The notes: generated by a model not told the origin, from the letters alone. DNA of 33,423 nt from Pseudomonas sp. GM50 (GCF_000282375.1 NZ_AKJK01000006.1:1-33423); one strand, 5' to 3'. Positions 7,982 to 17,837 are shown, numbered from the stretch's first letter. Program-made: numbers and translations.

Positions 7982-9226
7982 TCAGTCAACCTTGGACAGA
8001 TGGGTCAGCCATTCACGGCCCTTGAGCAGGCCATTCCAGTAGAACCACGGCAGCAGGGTCGCCTTGAGAAACCAGGCTGAACGGCGCGGCACTGTCGGGT
8101 CGAGGGGAAAGGTCGGCAGCAACTTACCGGCGTAACCGAACTCGGCGAGAATCACCTTGCCCTTCTCCACCGTCAGCGGGCAGGAACCGTAGCCGTCGTA
8201 CTTGAGTGGCAACGGCTGTTGCTTGCGCAGGGCCAGCAGGTTTTGCGCTACCACCACGATCTGCTTGCGCGCCGCGGCGGCAGTTTTTGCGTTGCTGGTG
8301 GAACAGACATCGCCCAACGCGAACACATCCGCATAGCGCACGTGTTGCAGGCTGTGCGGGTTCACTTCGCACCAGCCAGCGGCGTCGGCCAACGGGCTCT
8401 GGCGGATGAAATCCGGCGAGACCTGAGGCGGTACGACGTGCAGCAGGTCGAAGGTTTTTTCTTCTACGGTTACGACACCTGCAGCGTCCTTGACCTCGAA
8501 CCATGCGGTTTTCGACGGCCCGTCAACCTTGACCAGATTGGAATTGAAGGCCAGCCGGGCGTGGTACTTTTCGATGTATTTCATGAGTGGCGGCACGAAT
8601 GTCGCCACGCCGAACAACGCAGCGCCGGCCAGATTGAACTCGACGTCGAACTTGCTCAGAACTCCGGTTTTGCGCCAGTGATCGCAGGACAAGTACAAGG
8701 CTTTCTGCGGCGCACCGGCGCATTTGATCGGCATCGCTGGCTGGGTGAAGATCGCTTTGCCGCCGCGCAATCCCTGGACCAGTTCCCACGTGTAGGCCGC
8801 ATGCCGATAGCTGAAATTGGAGGTCACGCCGTTCTGGCCGAGGGTGTCCTGCAAGCCTTCGATTTTCTCCCAGGCCAGGCGCAGACCGGGGCAGACAACG
8901 AGGTTCTGGTAACTGACGGTGCGGCCATCGTCGAGAGTCAGCTGTTTGCTGTCGGGGGCGATATCAGTCACGGACGCCTGCAGCCAGGTGGCTCGGCGCG
9001 GCATCACCGAGGCCATCGGGCGCGCGGTGTTTTTCACCGAGTAAGCACCACCGCCCACCAGCGTCCACGCCGGTTGGTAGTAATGCTGGCTGGCGGGTTC
9101 GATGACGGTGATTTTTAAACCCGAATCGCGTTTCAGCAGGCTGGCAACCAAACCAATGCCGGCGGTCCCGCCGCCTATTACCACGATGTCGGCACTGATG
9201 GATGGGCCCCAGTGTTGATCGTTCAT
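7982..9226 (-). CDS. Type II sulfide:quinone oxidoreductase (human SQOR-like)
   Basis: A 414-aa FAD-dependent disulfide oxidoreductase. Numbered from the alternative upstream ATG (9229), the dinucleotide-binding motif VVIGGGTAGIG is at about 16-26. The signature IKCAGAPQKALYLSCDHW contains C170, and KYDGYGSCPLTVEKGKVILA contains C350. These correspond by alignment from memory to the catalytic cysteine pair of human SQOR. A second FAD motif, YADVFALGDVCSTSNAKTAA, lies at about 299-318. The enzyme takes electrons from H2S to quinone and passes the sulfane sulfur to an acceptor. Two ATGs are adjacent; the second (9226) is preferred because AAGGA lies 7 nt upstream. It is followed at once by the TauE-like exporter and preceded by the bigR repressor, with a repeat element between. 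Confidence 0.88.
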   Translation of the reverse strand: MNDQHWGPSISADIVVIGGGTAGIGLVASLLKRDSGLKITVIEPASQHYYQPAWTLVGGGAYSVKNTARPMASVMPRRATWLQASVTDIAPDSKQLTLDDGRTVSYQNLVVCPGLRLAWEKIEGLQDTLGQNGVTSNFSYRHAAYTWELVQGLRGGKAIFTQPAMPIKCAGAPQKALYLSCDHWRKTGVLSKFDVEFNLAGAALFGVATFVPPLMKYIEKYHARLAFNSNLVKVDGPSKTAWFEVKDAAGVVTVEEKTFDLLHVVPPQVSPDFIRQSPLADAAGWCEVNPHSLQHVRYADVFALGDVCSTSNAKTAAAARKQIVVVAQNLLALRKQQPLPLKYDGYGSCPLTVEKGKVILAEFGYAGKLLPTFPLDPTVPRRSAWFLKATLLPWFYWNGLLKGREWLTHLSKVD

Positions 9227-9270
9227 CATTCATTCCTTGTTATTGCACGCATGGCTCAAGGTTCAGTCCC

Positions 9271-9408
9271 GTAGCAGCTGTCGAGCCCTGGCGAGGCTGC
9301 GAAGCAGTCGTGAAACCGGCTAATGCGGTCTGTCTGACATACCGCAATCTCTGATTTACGACTGCTTCGCAGCCGAGCGCAGCCTCGCCAGGGCTCGACA
9401 GCTGCTAC
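9271..9408. repeat. Large inverted repeat, GTAGCAGCTGTCGAGC family
   Basis: A 138-bp element bounded by GTAGCAGCTGTCGAGCCCTG and its reverse complement. Inner arms GGCGAGGCTGCGAAGCAGTCG pair less perfectly. It fills the gap between sqr and bigR and may insulate or destabilise a bigR-sqr transcript. Related elements lie at 10750-10908 and 23396-23530. Confidence 0.85.
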
Positions 9409-9431
9409 GGATCGCATTACGGCTATCAGAC

Positions 9432-9767
9432 TCAGCCCCAGCTTTTCAACACAGCTCCGCAGTACAGGCCGGACAGGGTCTTCATCACCTGAATCACTTC
9501 GTGACTGGCTAAACCATAGAATATGTACTTGCCTTCACGACGGGTGACTACCAATCCCTCGTCGCGCAGGATGCCCAGCTGTTGGGACAGTGTGGGCTGG
9601 CGCACGCCGGTCATTTTCTCCAGTTCGCCGACGTTGCGCTCGCCCTGGGTCAATTGGCAGAGAATCAGCAAGCGGTCCTCGTTGGCCAAGGCCTTGAGTA
9701 GCGCGCAAGCTTTGGAGGCCGAGGCCCGGAGCTGGGCGACTTCACATTCGGTCAGACTGGATTGCAT
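9432..9767 (-). CDS. bigR: ArsR/SmtB-family persulfide-responsive repressor (BigR/SqrR-like)
   Basis: The product has 111 aa with a winged helix: LKALANEDRLLILCQL, then GELEKMTGVRQPTLSQQLGI as recognition helix, and the wing VVTRREGKYIFYGL. Two cysteines, C37 in ILCQL and C103 in GLYCG, are 66 residues apart. That is the same spacing as the Cys42/Cys108 redox pair of Xylella BigR, which forms a disulfide or polysulfide link and releases DNA when sulfide accumulates. The frame is open upstream to 9830, with an ATG at 9818 and a TTG at 9830. I chose 9767 because it gives the usual family length, has GAAGG upstream, and leaves the 9805-9820 palindrome outside the gene. Divergent from the dioxygenase gene. 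Confidence 0.85.
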   Translation of the reverse strand: MQSSLTECEVAQLRASASKACALLKALANEDRLLILCQLTQGERNVGELEKMTGVRQPTLSQQLGILRDEGLVVTRREGKYIFYGLASHEVIQVMKTLSGLYCGAVLKSWG

Positions 9768-9804
9768 TTGCAGGATGCCTTCGACGTCACTTAAGCTGCG
9801 GACA

Positions 9805-9820
9805 TTATGTTTAAACATAA
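9805..9820. promoter_or_regulatory. Candidate BigR operator, 16-bp perfect palindrome
   Basis: TTATGTTTAAACATAA is a perfect palindrome located 38 bp before the bigR start and 52 bp before the dioxygenase start, in the divergent promoter region. BigR-type repressors bind AT-rich palindromes that overlap the promoters they control, so this is the obvious operator candidate for both directions. Confidence 0.7.
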
Positions 9821-9871
9821 AGTGTTGCAACCGGTTATTGCCCTCCCGCCCCTTTCCACAGGTTCGTACCC

Positions 9872-10735
9872 ATGTCTGCGTTGATTGAAGCCTTCCTCGA
9901 CCCCGCCTCGTCGACCTACAGCTACGTGATCTACGAACATGATGGCGGGCACTGCGCGATTGTCGACCCGGTGCTGGATTACGACCCCGCCGCCGGGCGC
10001 ACCGCGACCGTCCAGGCCGACAAGATCATCGCCTTCGTGCGCGAACACCAGTTGCAGGTGCAATGGCTGCTGGAAACCCACGCCCATGCCGATCACCTGT
10101 CCGCCGCGCCTTATCTGCGTTCGGAACTGGGGGGCAAAATTGCGATTGGTCAGTCGATCAGCACAGTTCAGGGGGTGTTCAAGACGCTGTTCAATCTGGA
10201 GCCGGGATTTAGCGTCGATGGTTCACAGTTCGATCACCTGTTCGCGCCGGACGAGTCATTCCGCATTGGCAATCTCAAGGCCACGGCCCTGCATGTGCCC
10301 GGGCATACCCCGGCGGACATGGCCTATTTGATCGACGGCGATGTGATTCTGGTGGGCGATACGTTGTTCATGCCGGACGTCGGCACCGCGCGCTGCGACT
10401 TCCCCGGCGGCAATGCCAACCAGATGTTTGCCTCGATCCACAAACTGTTGGCCTTCCCCGCCAGCGTTCGCCTTTACGTCTGTCACGATTACCCGCCCAC
10501 CGGCCGCGCTCCGCAATGCCAGAGCACGGTTGGTGAGCAGCGCAAAAGCAACATCCATATTCATGACGGCATTGATGAGACCACCTTCGTCGCCATGCGC
10601 ACCCGGCGCGATGCCGGGTTGTGCATGCCGACGCTGTTGCTGCCGGCGATTCAAGTGAATGTGCGGGCGGGAAATTTGCCGCCGGCGGAAGAGAATGGTG
10701 TGACTTACCTGAAGATCCCCCTGAATCAACTCTAA
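9872..10735 (+). CDS. Metallo-beta-lactamase-fold persulfide dioxygenase (ETHE1/Blh-like)
   Basis: The product has 287 aa. The metal-binding motif is THAHADHLSAAPYL (H70, H72, D74, H75), with further ligands in HVPGHTPADM, GDTLFMPDVG and LYVCHDYPPTG. The PDVGTARCDFPGG segment is typical of ETHE1-type sulfur dioxygenases, which use one mononuclear Fe(II) to oxidise glutathione persulfide to sulfite. The Xylella/Agrobacterium Blh protein has an extra DUF442 phosphatase-like domain; this one has only the hydrolase fold. It is transcribed away from bigR with the palindrome between them. In the pathway it would take sulfane sulfur made by the SQR and yield sulfite, which the TauE-like protein could export. 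Confidence 0.88.
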   Translation: MSALIEAFLDPASSTYSYVIYEHDGGHCAIVDPVLDYDPAAGRTATVQADKIIAFVREHQLQVQWLLETHAHADHLSAAPYLRSELGGKIAIGQSISTVQGVFKTLFNLEPGFSVDGSQFDHLFAPDESFRIGNLKATALHVPGHTPADMAYLIDGDVILVGDTLFMPDVGTARCDFPGGNANQMFASIHKLLAFPASVRLYVCHDYPPTGRAPQCQSTVGEQRKSNIHIHDGIDETTFVAMRTRRDAGLCMPTLLLPAIQVNVRAGNLPPAEENGVTYLKIPLNQL

Positions 10736-10749
10736 ACGCCGTAAACCCT

Positions 10750-10908
10750 GTAGCAGCTGTCGAGCACCACCTTGTGGCGAGGGGGCTTGCCCCCGTTGGG
10801 TGGCGAAGCCGCCCCCTGCAATCTATCAGACCAACCGTGTTGTTCGGATTTGCGACTGCTGCGCAGCCGAACGGGGGCAAGCCCCCTCGCCACAACGACA
10901 GCTGCTAC
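10750..10908. repeat. Composite inverted repeat, GTAGCAGCTGTCGAGC ends with nested GGGGGCTTGCCCCC unit
   Basis: The outer arms GTAGCAGCTGTCG (10750) and CGACAGCTGCTAC (ending 10908) enclose a second inverted pair, GTGGCGAGGGGGCTTGCCCC and its complement. It fills the gap between two convergent genes. It shares ends with 9271-9408 and its core with 23396-23530, so it looks like a hybrid of two repeat types. Confidence 0.85.
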
Positions 10909-10921
10909 AGGAGATTTGCGT

Positions 10922-11410
10922 TTAGTTGTTGAGGGTCAACCCATTCGCTGGCAACGGCAGCGCCGTCTTATACCTCACCTGCTTGAGTGCAAAGCTCGAG
11001 CGGATGTTGGCGACGCCGGGGACTTTGGTGAGGAAGTCCATCATGAAGCGCTCCAGCGACTGAATGGTCGGTACCAGTACGCGGATCAGGTAGTCCGGGT
11101 CGCCGGCCATCAAATAGCACTCCATCACTTCCGGGCGATCCGAAATCGCCTCTTCGAAATGCTGCAACGCCTCCTCCACCTGTTTCTCCAGGCTGACGTG
11201 AATGAACACATTCACATGCAGCCCCAGCAGGTCGGCATCCAGCAGGGTCACTTGCTCACGAATCAGCCCTAATTCTTCCATCGCCTTGACCCGATTGAAG
11301 CACGGCGTTGGCGACAGGTTCACCGAACGCGCGAGGTCGGCGTTGGTGATGCGCGCGTTCTCCTGAAGGCTATTGAGAATGCCGATGTCGGTACGGTCCA
11401 GTTTGCGCAT
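10922..11410 (-). CDS. bkdR: Lrp/AsnC-family activator of branched-chain keto-acid catabolism
   Basis: The product has 162 aa. The N-terminal HTH is [20 protein letters not shown] then [20 protein letters not shown]; the C-terminal RAM/AsnC ligand domain includes [18 protein letters not shown]. It is divergent from bkdA1 with 185 bp between, the exact arrangement of P. putida BkdR, an Lrp homologue that activates the bkd operon with branched-chain amino acids as effectors. AGGTGG lies upstream of the start. Identification rests on both family and position, so the symbol is well supported. Confidence 0.93.
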   Translation of the reverse strand: MRKLDRTDIGILNSLQENARITNADLARSVNLSPTPCFNRVKAMEELGLIREQVTLLDADLLGLHVNVFIHVSLEKQVEEALQHFEEAISDRPEVMECYLMAGDPDYLIRVLVPTIQSLERFMMDFLTKVPGVANIRSSFALKQVRYKTALPLPANGLTLNN

Positions 11411-12831
<1,421 letters not shown>

Positions 12832-12832
12832 C

Positions 12833-13891
12833 ATGAACGATCACAACAATAAAATCGAGTTGGAAACCGCCATGACCACGACCACCATGACCATGATCCA
12901 GGCCCTGCGCTCGGCCATGGATGTGATGCTTGAGCGTGACGACAACGTCGTGGTGTTCGGCCAGGACGTGGGCTACTTCGGCGGCGTATTCCGTTGCACC
13001 GAAGGCCTGCAGAACAAGTACGGCACCTCCCGCGTATTCGATGCGCCGATCTCCGAAAGCGGCATCGTCGGCGTCGCCGTGGGCATGGGCGCCTACGGTT
13101 TGCGGCCGGTGGCCGAGATCCAGTTCGCCGATTACGTCTACCCGGCGTCGGACCAGATCATTTCCGAAGCGGCGCGCCTGCGCTATCGCTCGGCCGGCGA
13201 ATTCACTGCGCCGATGACCCTGCGCATGCCCTGCGGCGGCGGCATCTACGGCGGCCAGACCCACAGCCAGAGCATCGAGGCGATGTTCACCCAGGTCTGC
13301 GGTTTGCGCACGGTCATGCCGTCCAACCCTTACGACGCCAAAGGCCTGCTGATCGCCTCCATCGAAAACGATGACCCGGTGATCTTCCTCGAGCCAAAAC
13401 GCCTGTACAACGGCCCGTTCGACGGCCACCACGACCGTCCGGTAACCCCATGGTCGAAACACCCCGCCGCGCAAGTGCCGGACGGTTACTACACCGTGCC
13501 GCTGGACGTCGCTGCCATTGCCCGTCCGGGCAAGGACGTGACCATCCTGACCTACGGCACCACCGTTTATGTGTCGCAAGTGGCCGCTGAAGAAACCGGT
13601 ATCGACGCCGAAGTCATCGACCTGCGCAGCCTGTGGCCACTGGACCTGGACACCATCGTCAAGTCGGTGAAGAAAACCGGCCGTTGCGTGATCGTTCACG
13701 AAGCGACCCGCACCTGCGGTTTCGGCGCCGAACTGGTCGCCTTGGTGCAAGAGCACTGCTTCCACTACCTGGAAGCGCCGATCGAGCGCGTCACCGGTTG
13801 GGACACGCCCTACCCGCACGCGCAAGAGTGGGCGTATTTCCCTGGTCCGTCCCGAGTGGGCGCGGCTTTGCATCGGGTTATGGAGGTCTGA
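12833..13891 (+). CDS. bkdA2: Branched-chain 2-oxoacid dehydrogenase E1 beta subunit
   Basis: The product has 352 aa. It has the transketolase pyrimidine-binding domain (MTMIQALRSAMDVMLERDDN, then GQDVGYFGGVFRCTEGLQ) and the C-terminal transketolase domain (VTILTYGTTVYVSQVAA, RSLWPLDLDTIVKSVKKTGR). The ATG at 12833 follows the bkdA1 stop by one base. A second in-frame ATG at 12872 would give a 339-aa protein, the length I recall for P. putida BkdA2, so the first 13 residues may or may not be made. It pairs with BkdA1 to form the heterotetrameric E1. Confidence 0.94.
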   Translation: MNDHNNKIELETAMTTTTMTMIQALRSAMDVMLERDDNVVVFGQDVGYFGGVFRCTEGLQNKYGTSRVFDAPISESGIVGVAVGMGAYGLRPVAEIQFADYVYPASDQIISEAARLRYRSAGEFTAPMTLRMPCGGGIYGGQTHSQSIEAMFTQVCGLRTVMPSNPYDAKGLLIASIENDDPVIFLEPKRLYNGPFDGHHDRPVTPWSKHPAAQVPDGYYTVPLDVAAIARPGKDVTILTYGTTVYVSQVAAEETGIDAEVIDLRSLWPLDLDTIVKSVKKTGRCVIVHEATRTCGFGAELVALVQEHCFHYLEAPIERVTGWDTPYPHAQEWAYFPGPSRVGAALHRVMEV

Positions 13892-15163
13892 ATGGGCACG
13901 CACGTTATCAAGATGCCGGACATTGGCGAAGGCATTGCAGAAGTTGAATTGTCGGTGTGGCACGTCAAGGTCGGCGACATGGTCGTCGAAGATCAGGTGC
14001 TGGCCGATGTCATGACCGACAAGGCGATGGTCGACATTCCATCCCCGGTGCACGGCAAGGTGATTGCCTTGGGTGGCCAGCCTGGCGAAGTCATGGCGGT
14101 GGGCAGCATCCTGATCAGCATTGAAGTTGAAGGCGCGGGCAACGTTAAAGAGTCGGCTCAGCCTGTCGCAGTTAAAGAAGCACCCGCTGCAGCGCCTAAA
14201 GTTGAAGCCGTGCTGGAAAGCAAACCCGTCGCTGCCGCAGCCCCACGCCCGGCCGTGTGCCAAGGGCCGATGGTTGCCCGTGAAGCCGATGAGCGTCCAC
14301 TGGCCTCCCCAGCCGTGCGCAAGCATGCGCTGGACCTCGGTATTCAATTGCGTCTGGTGCGTGGCACCGGCCCTGCCGGACGGGTGCTGCACGAAGACCT
14401 CGAAGCCTGGCTGGCTCAGGGTCAGTCGAATGCATCGACCGCCACCGCCGCTTACGCCCAGCGCAACGACGAACAGCAAATCCCGGTGATCGGCATGCGC
14501 CGCAAGATCGCCCAGCGCATGCAGGACGCCACCCAGCGTGCCGCCCACTTCAGCTACGTCGAGGAAATTGACGTCACTGCCGTGGAAGAGCTGCGCGCAC
14601 ACCTGAACGAAAAACACGGCGCGACTCGCGGCAAGCTGACCTTGCTGCCGTTCCTGGTCCGCGCGCTGGTCGTGGCCCTGCGCGACTTCCCGCAGATCAA
14701 CGCCCGCTACGACGACGAAGCCCAGGTCATCACCCGCCTCGGCGCGGTGCACGTGGGCGTCGCCACCCAAGCCGACATCGGTTTGATGGTGCCGGTGGTG
14801 CGTCATGCCGAAACCCGCAGCCTGTGGGACAGCGCCACGGAAATCTCGCGTCTGGCCACCGCAGCGCGCACTGGCAAGGCCAGCCGCGATGAGCTGTCCG
14901 GCTCGACCATCACCCTGACCAGCCTCGGCGCCTTGGGCGGCATCGTCAGCACCCCGGTGTTGAACCTGCCGGAAGTGGCGATCGTCGGCGTGAACAAAAT
15001 CGTCGAACGGCCAATGGTCGTCAAAGGCCAGATCGTGATCCGCAAGATGATGAACCTCTCCAGCTCCTTCGATCACCGCGTGGTCGATGGCATGGACGCG
15101 GCGCAATTCATCCAGGCCATCCGTGGCTTGCTCGAACAACCCGCCACGCTTTTTGTGGAGTAA
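13892..15163 (+). CDS. bkdB: Branched-chain 2-oxoacid dehydrogenase E2, dihydrolipoyl acyltransferase
   Basis: The product has 423 aa. There is a single N-terminal lipoyl domain with the lipoylated lysine K44 in DVMTDKAMVDIP, then an Ala/Pro/Val-rich linker (about 85-125), a peripheral-subunit-binding domain (about 127-165, SPAVRKHALDLGIQLRLVRG and GPAGRVLHEDL), and the catalytic domain ending in SFDHRVVDGMDAAQF with catalytic H395 and D399. It forms the core of the complex, accepting acyl groups from E1 and passing them to CoA. The start abuts the bkdA2 stop directly, with GGAGG just upstream inside bkdA2, which is consistent with coupled translation. Confidence 0.96.
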   Translation: MGTHVIKMPDIGEGIAEVELSVWHVKVGDMVVEDQVLADVMTDKAMVDIPSPVHGKVIALGGQPGEVMAVGSILISIEVEGAGNVKESAQPVAVKEAPAAAPKVEAVLESKPVAAAAPRPAVCQGPMVAREADERPLASPAVRKHALDLGIQLRLVRGTGPAGRVLHEDLEAWLAQGQSNASTATAAYAQRNDEQQIPVIGMRRKIAQRMQDATQRAAHFSYVEEIDVTAVEELRAHLNEKHGATRGKLTLLPFLVRALVVALRDFPQINARYDDEAQVITRLGAVHVGVATQADIGLMVPVVRHAETRSLWDSATEISRLATAARTGKASRDELSGSTITLTSLGALGGIVSTPVLNLPEVAIVGVNKIVERPMVVKGQIVIRKMMNLSSSFDHRVVDGMDAAQFIQAIRGLLEQPATLFVE

Positions 15164-15166
15164 GAG

Positions 15167-16549
15167 ATGCAAACTTTGAATACCACGCTGCTGATCATCG
15201 GCGGCGGCCCTGGCGGTTATGTGACGGCGATCCGTGCCGGTCAGTTGGGCATTTCGACCATTCTGGTGGAAGGCGAATCGTTGGGCGGCACCTGCCTGAA
15301 CATCGGCTGCATTCCGTCGAAGGCGTTGATTCACGTCGCCGAACAGTTCCACCAGACGCAGCACCACAGCCAACACTCAGCGCTGGGTATCAGCGTATCG
15401 GCGCCGACTCTGGACATCAGCAAAAGCGTCGAGTGGAAGGATGGCATTGTTGATCGCCTGACCACCGGCGTTTCGGCACTGCTGAAGAAGCACAAGGTCC
15501 AGGTCATTCAAGGCTGGGCCAAAGTGATCGACGGCAAGACCGTCGAAGTCGGCGACACGCGCATTCAATGCGAGCACCTGGTGCTGGCCACTGGTTCGAA
15601 AAGCGTGAACCTGCCAATGCTGCCGATTGGCGGTCCGATCATCTCCTCTACCGAAGCCCTCGCGCCGACGTCCGTGCCGAAACGGCTGGTCGTGGTCGGT
15701 GGCGGTTACATCGGTCTGGAGCTGGGGATTGCCTATCGCAAGCTCGGCGCCGAGGTCAGTGTGGTCGAGGCGCAGGATCGCATCCTGCCGGCTTACGACG
15801 CCGAACTGACCCATCCGGTACACGAAGCGCTCAAGCAACTCGGCGTGAAGCTTTACTTGAAGCACAGCGTTGAAGGCTTTGATTCTCAAGGAAATATGCT
15901 GCAAGTTCGTGCTCCGAATGGCGACACCCTGAACCTGGAAACCGATCAGGTCCTGGTGGCTGTCGGCCGCAAACCCAACACTCAAGGCTGGAACCTCGAA
16001 GCCTTGAACCTGGACATGAACGGCTCGGCGATCAAGATCGACAACCGTTGCCAGACCAGCATGCGCAATGTCTACGCCATCGGCGACTTGAGCGGCGAAC
16101 CGATGCTCGCCCACCGGGCCATGGCTCAGGGTGAAATGGTTGCCGAACTGATCAGCGGCAAACACCGCGAATTCAACCCGACCGCCATCGCCGCCGTGTG
16201 CTTCACCGACCCGGAACTGGTGGTGGTCGGCAAGACCCCGGACGAAGCCAAGGCTGCGGGGCTGGACTGCATCGTTTCCAGCTTCCCGTTCGCGGCCAAT
16301 GGCCGGGCGATGACGCTGGAGTCGAAAAGCGGCTTCGTGCGGGTGGTCGCTCGTCGGGACAATCATGTGATTGTTGGTTGGCAGGCGGTCGGTGTAGGCG
16401 TGTCGGAGTTGTCGACGGCATTCGGCCAGAGCCTGGAAATGGGCGCTCGTCTGGAAGACATCGCCGGCACCATCCACGCGCATCCGACGCTGGGCGAAGC
16501 GGTGCAGGAAGCGGCGTTGCGTGCGTTGGGGCATGCGTTGCATCTGTGA
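15167..16549 (+). CDS. lpdV: Dihydrolipoyl dehydrogenase E3 (LPD-Val)
   Basis: The product has 460 aa. The FAD motif is [19 protein letters not shown], the redox-active disulfide C43-C48 in [16 protein letters not shown], the NAD motif [13 protein letters not shown], the second FAD motif [18 protein letters not shown], and the C-terminal catalytic pair H439/E444 in [10 protein letters not shown]. It reoxidises the dihydrolipoyl arm of BkdB with NAD+. It begins 3 nt after the bkdB stop, with GGAG 6 nt before the ATG. Position as the last gene of the bkd operon marks it as LPD-Val and not the E3 of pyruvate or 2-oxoglutarate dehydrogenase. Confidence 0.95.
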   Translation: MQTLNTTLLIIGGGPGGYVTAIRAGQLGISTILVEGESLGGTCLNIGCIPSKALIHVAEQFHQTQHHSQHSALGISVSAPTLDISKSVEWKDGIVDRLTTGVSALLKKHKVQVIQGWAKVIDGKTVEVGDTRIQCEHLVLATGSKSVNLPMLPIGGPIISSTEALAPTSVPKRLVVVGGGYIGLELGIAYRKLGAEVSVVEAQDRILPAYDAELTHPVHEALKQLGVKLYLKHSVEGFDSQGNMLQVRAPNGDTLNLETDQVLVAVGRKPNTQGWNLEALNLDMNGSAIKIDNRCQTSMRNVYAIGDLSGEPMLAHRAMAQGEMVAELISGKHREFNPTAIAAVCFTDPELVVVGKTPDEAKAAGLDCIVSSFPFAANGRAMTLESKSGFVRVVARRDNHVIVGWQAVGVGVSELSTAFGQSLEMGARLEDIAGTIHAHPTLGEAVQEAALRALGHALHL

Positions 16550-16582
16550 TTCAGAACAATTGATGGCGGCAGAGATGGCCCC

Positions 16583-16647
16583 ATCGCTAGCAGGCTAGCT
16601 CCCACAGGAGAACGCATTCCAAATGTGGGAGCTAGCCTGCTAGCGAT
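16583..16647. repeat. REP doublet with GCTAGC arms (CTAG variant)
   Basis: The arms ATCGCTAGCAGGCTAGCTCC (16583) and GGGAGCTAGCCTGCTAGCGAT (ending 16647) match the standard GCGAGCAGGCTCGC element except that GCGAGC reads GCTAGC and GCTCGC reads GCTAGC on both arms. Every substitution is mirrored, so pairing is kept. Located between lpdV and ilvE. Confidence 0.88.
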
Positions 16648-16688
16648 TTCTTGAGGCCAACTCGATTTATCTGTCTGTCATCCGATAG

Positions 16689-16712
16689 TCCGGGCTGCGA
16701 AATGGGCCCGGA
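16689..16712. other. Small hairpin in the ilvE leader
   Basis: TCCGGGC and GCCCGGA form a perfect 7-bp stem around a 10-nt loop, 80 bp before the ilvE start. No U-tract follows. It could be a leader structure or chance; I see no leader peptide rich in branched-chain codons. Confidence 0.3.
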
Positions 16713-16792
16713 ATGAAGTATTGTTGTCCCCATCCAGAAAAATGTCAGAAGCCTTGAACCGTTTCGGCGGTTGTTAAGTGATAGAGGGTGTC

Positions 16793-17812
16793 ATGGGTAA
16801 CGAAAGCATCAATTGGGACAAGCTGGGTTTTGACTACATCAAGACAGACAAGCGCTATCTGTCGCACTGGCGTAATGGCGAGTGGGACAAAGGCACCCTG
16901 ACCGAAGACAACGTGCTGCACATCAGCGAAGGCTCCACTGCCCTTCACTATGGCCAGCAGTGCTTCGAAGGCCTGAAGGCCTACCGCTGCAAGGACGGTT
17001 CGATCAACCTGTTCCGCCCGGACCAGAACGCCGCACGCATGCAACGCAGCTGCGCGCGCCTGCTGATGCCGCAGGTGTCCACCGAACAATTCGTCGAAGC
17101 GTGCAAGGAAGTGGTCCGCGCCAACGAGCGTTTCATCCCGCCTTACGGCACTGGCGGCGCGCTGTACCTGCGCCCGTTCGTGATCGGCGTGGGTGACAAC
17201 ATCGGCGTGCGTACCGCGCCCGAGTTCATCTTCTCGATCTTCTGCATCCCGGTCGGCGCTTACTTCAAGGGCGGTTTGACCCCGCACAACTTCCTGATCT
17301 CCAGCTACGACCGTGCCGCCCCACAAGGCACCGGTGCGGCCAAGGTCGGTGGCAACTACGCCGCCAGCCTGATGCCGGGCTCCCAGGCCAAGAAGGCGCA
17401 TTTTGCCGACTGCATCTACCTGGACCCGCTGACCCACACCAAAATCGAAGAAGTCGGCTCGGCCAACTTCTTCGGGATCACTCACGACAACAAGTTCGTC
17501 ACCCCGAATTCCCCTTCGGTGTTGCCGGGCATCACTCGTCTGTCGTTGATCGAACTGGCCAAGACCCGTCTGGGCCTGGAAGTGGTCGAAGGTGACGTGT
17601 TCATCGACAAGCTGTCCGACTTCAAGGAAGCCGGCGCCTGCGGTACTGCCGCAGTGATCACCCCGATCGGCGGTATCAGCTACAACGACAAACTGCACGT
17701 GTTCCATAGCGAAACCGAAGTCGGCCCGGTCACCCAGAAGCTCTATAAAGAGCTGACCGGTGTACAGACCGGCGACGTCGAAGCGCCAGCGGGCTGGATC
17801 GTCAAGGTTTGA
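16793..17812 (+). CDS. ilvE: Branched-chain amino acid aminotransferase
   Basis: The product has 339 aa, a class IV PLP-dependent aminotransferase of the type II (eukaryotic-like) branched-chain group. Landmarks are STALHYGQQCFEGLKAYR, the GAAKVGGNYAASL block whose lysine should hold PLP, and EEVGSANFFGI. It interconverts valine, leucine and isoleucine with their 2-oxo acids, which are the substrates of the bkd complex encoded just upstream. An in-frame GTG at 16778 would add five residues; the ATG at 16793 has AGAGGG upstream and gives the usual N-terminus MGNESINWDK. The last 20 bases of the gene, from 17793, belong to a direct repeat whose second copy lies 1.3 kb downstream; the reading frame itself is intact. 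Confidence 0.95.
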   Translation: MGNESINWDKLGFDYIKTDKRYLSHWRNGEWDKGTLTEDNVLHISEGSTALHYGQQCFEGLKAYRCKDGSINLFRPDQNAARMQRSCARLLMPQVSTEQFVEACKEVVRANERFIPPYGTGGALYLRPFVIGVGDNIGVRTAPEFIFSIFCIPVGAYFKGGLTPHNFLISSYDRAAPQGTGAAKVGGNYAASLMPGSQAKKAHFADCIYLDPLTHTKIEEVGSANFFGITHDNKFVTPNSPSVLPGITRLSLIELAKTRLGLEVVEGDVFIDKLSDFKEAGACGTAAVITPIGGISYNDKLHVFHSETEVGPVTQKLYKELTGVQTGDVEAPAGWIVKV

Positions 17813-17815
17813 TTT
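17793..17815 (+). repeat. Left copy of 23-bp direct repeat (3' end of ilvE)
   Basis: The repeat starts GCTGGATCGTCAAGG and covers the last codons (GWIVKV), the stop and 3 bases beyond of ilvE. An identical 23-bp copy is at 19118-19140. The bases just before also partly agree (AGCGG in both). The two copies bracket an AT-rich segment, as attachment sites of an integrated element would. Confidence 0.85.
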
Positions 17816-17837
17816 TGCGGTAAGTCAGCTTGAAGAC

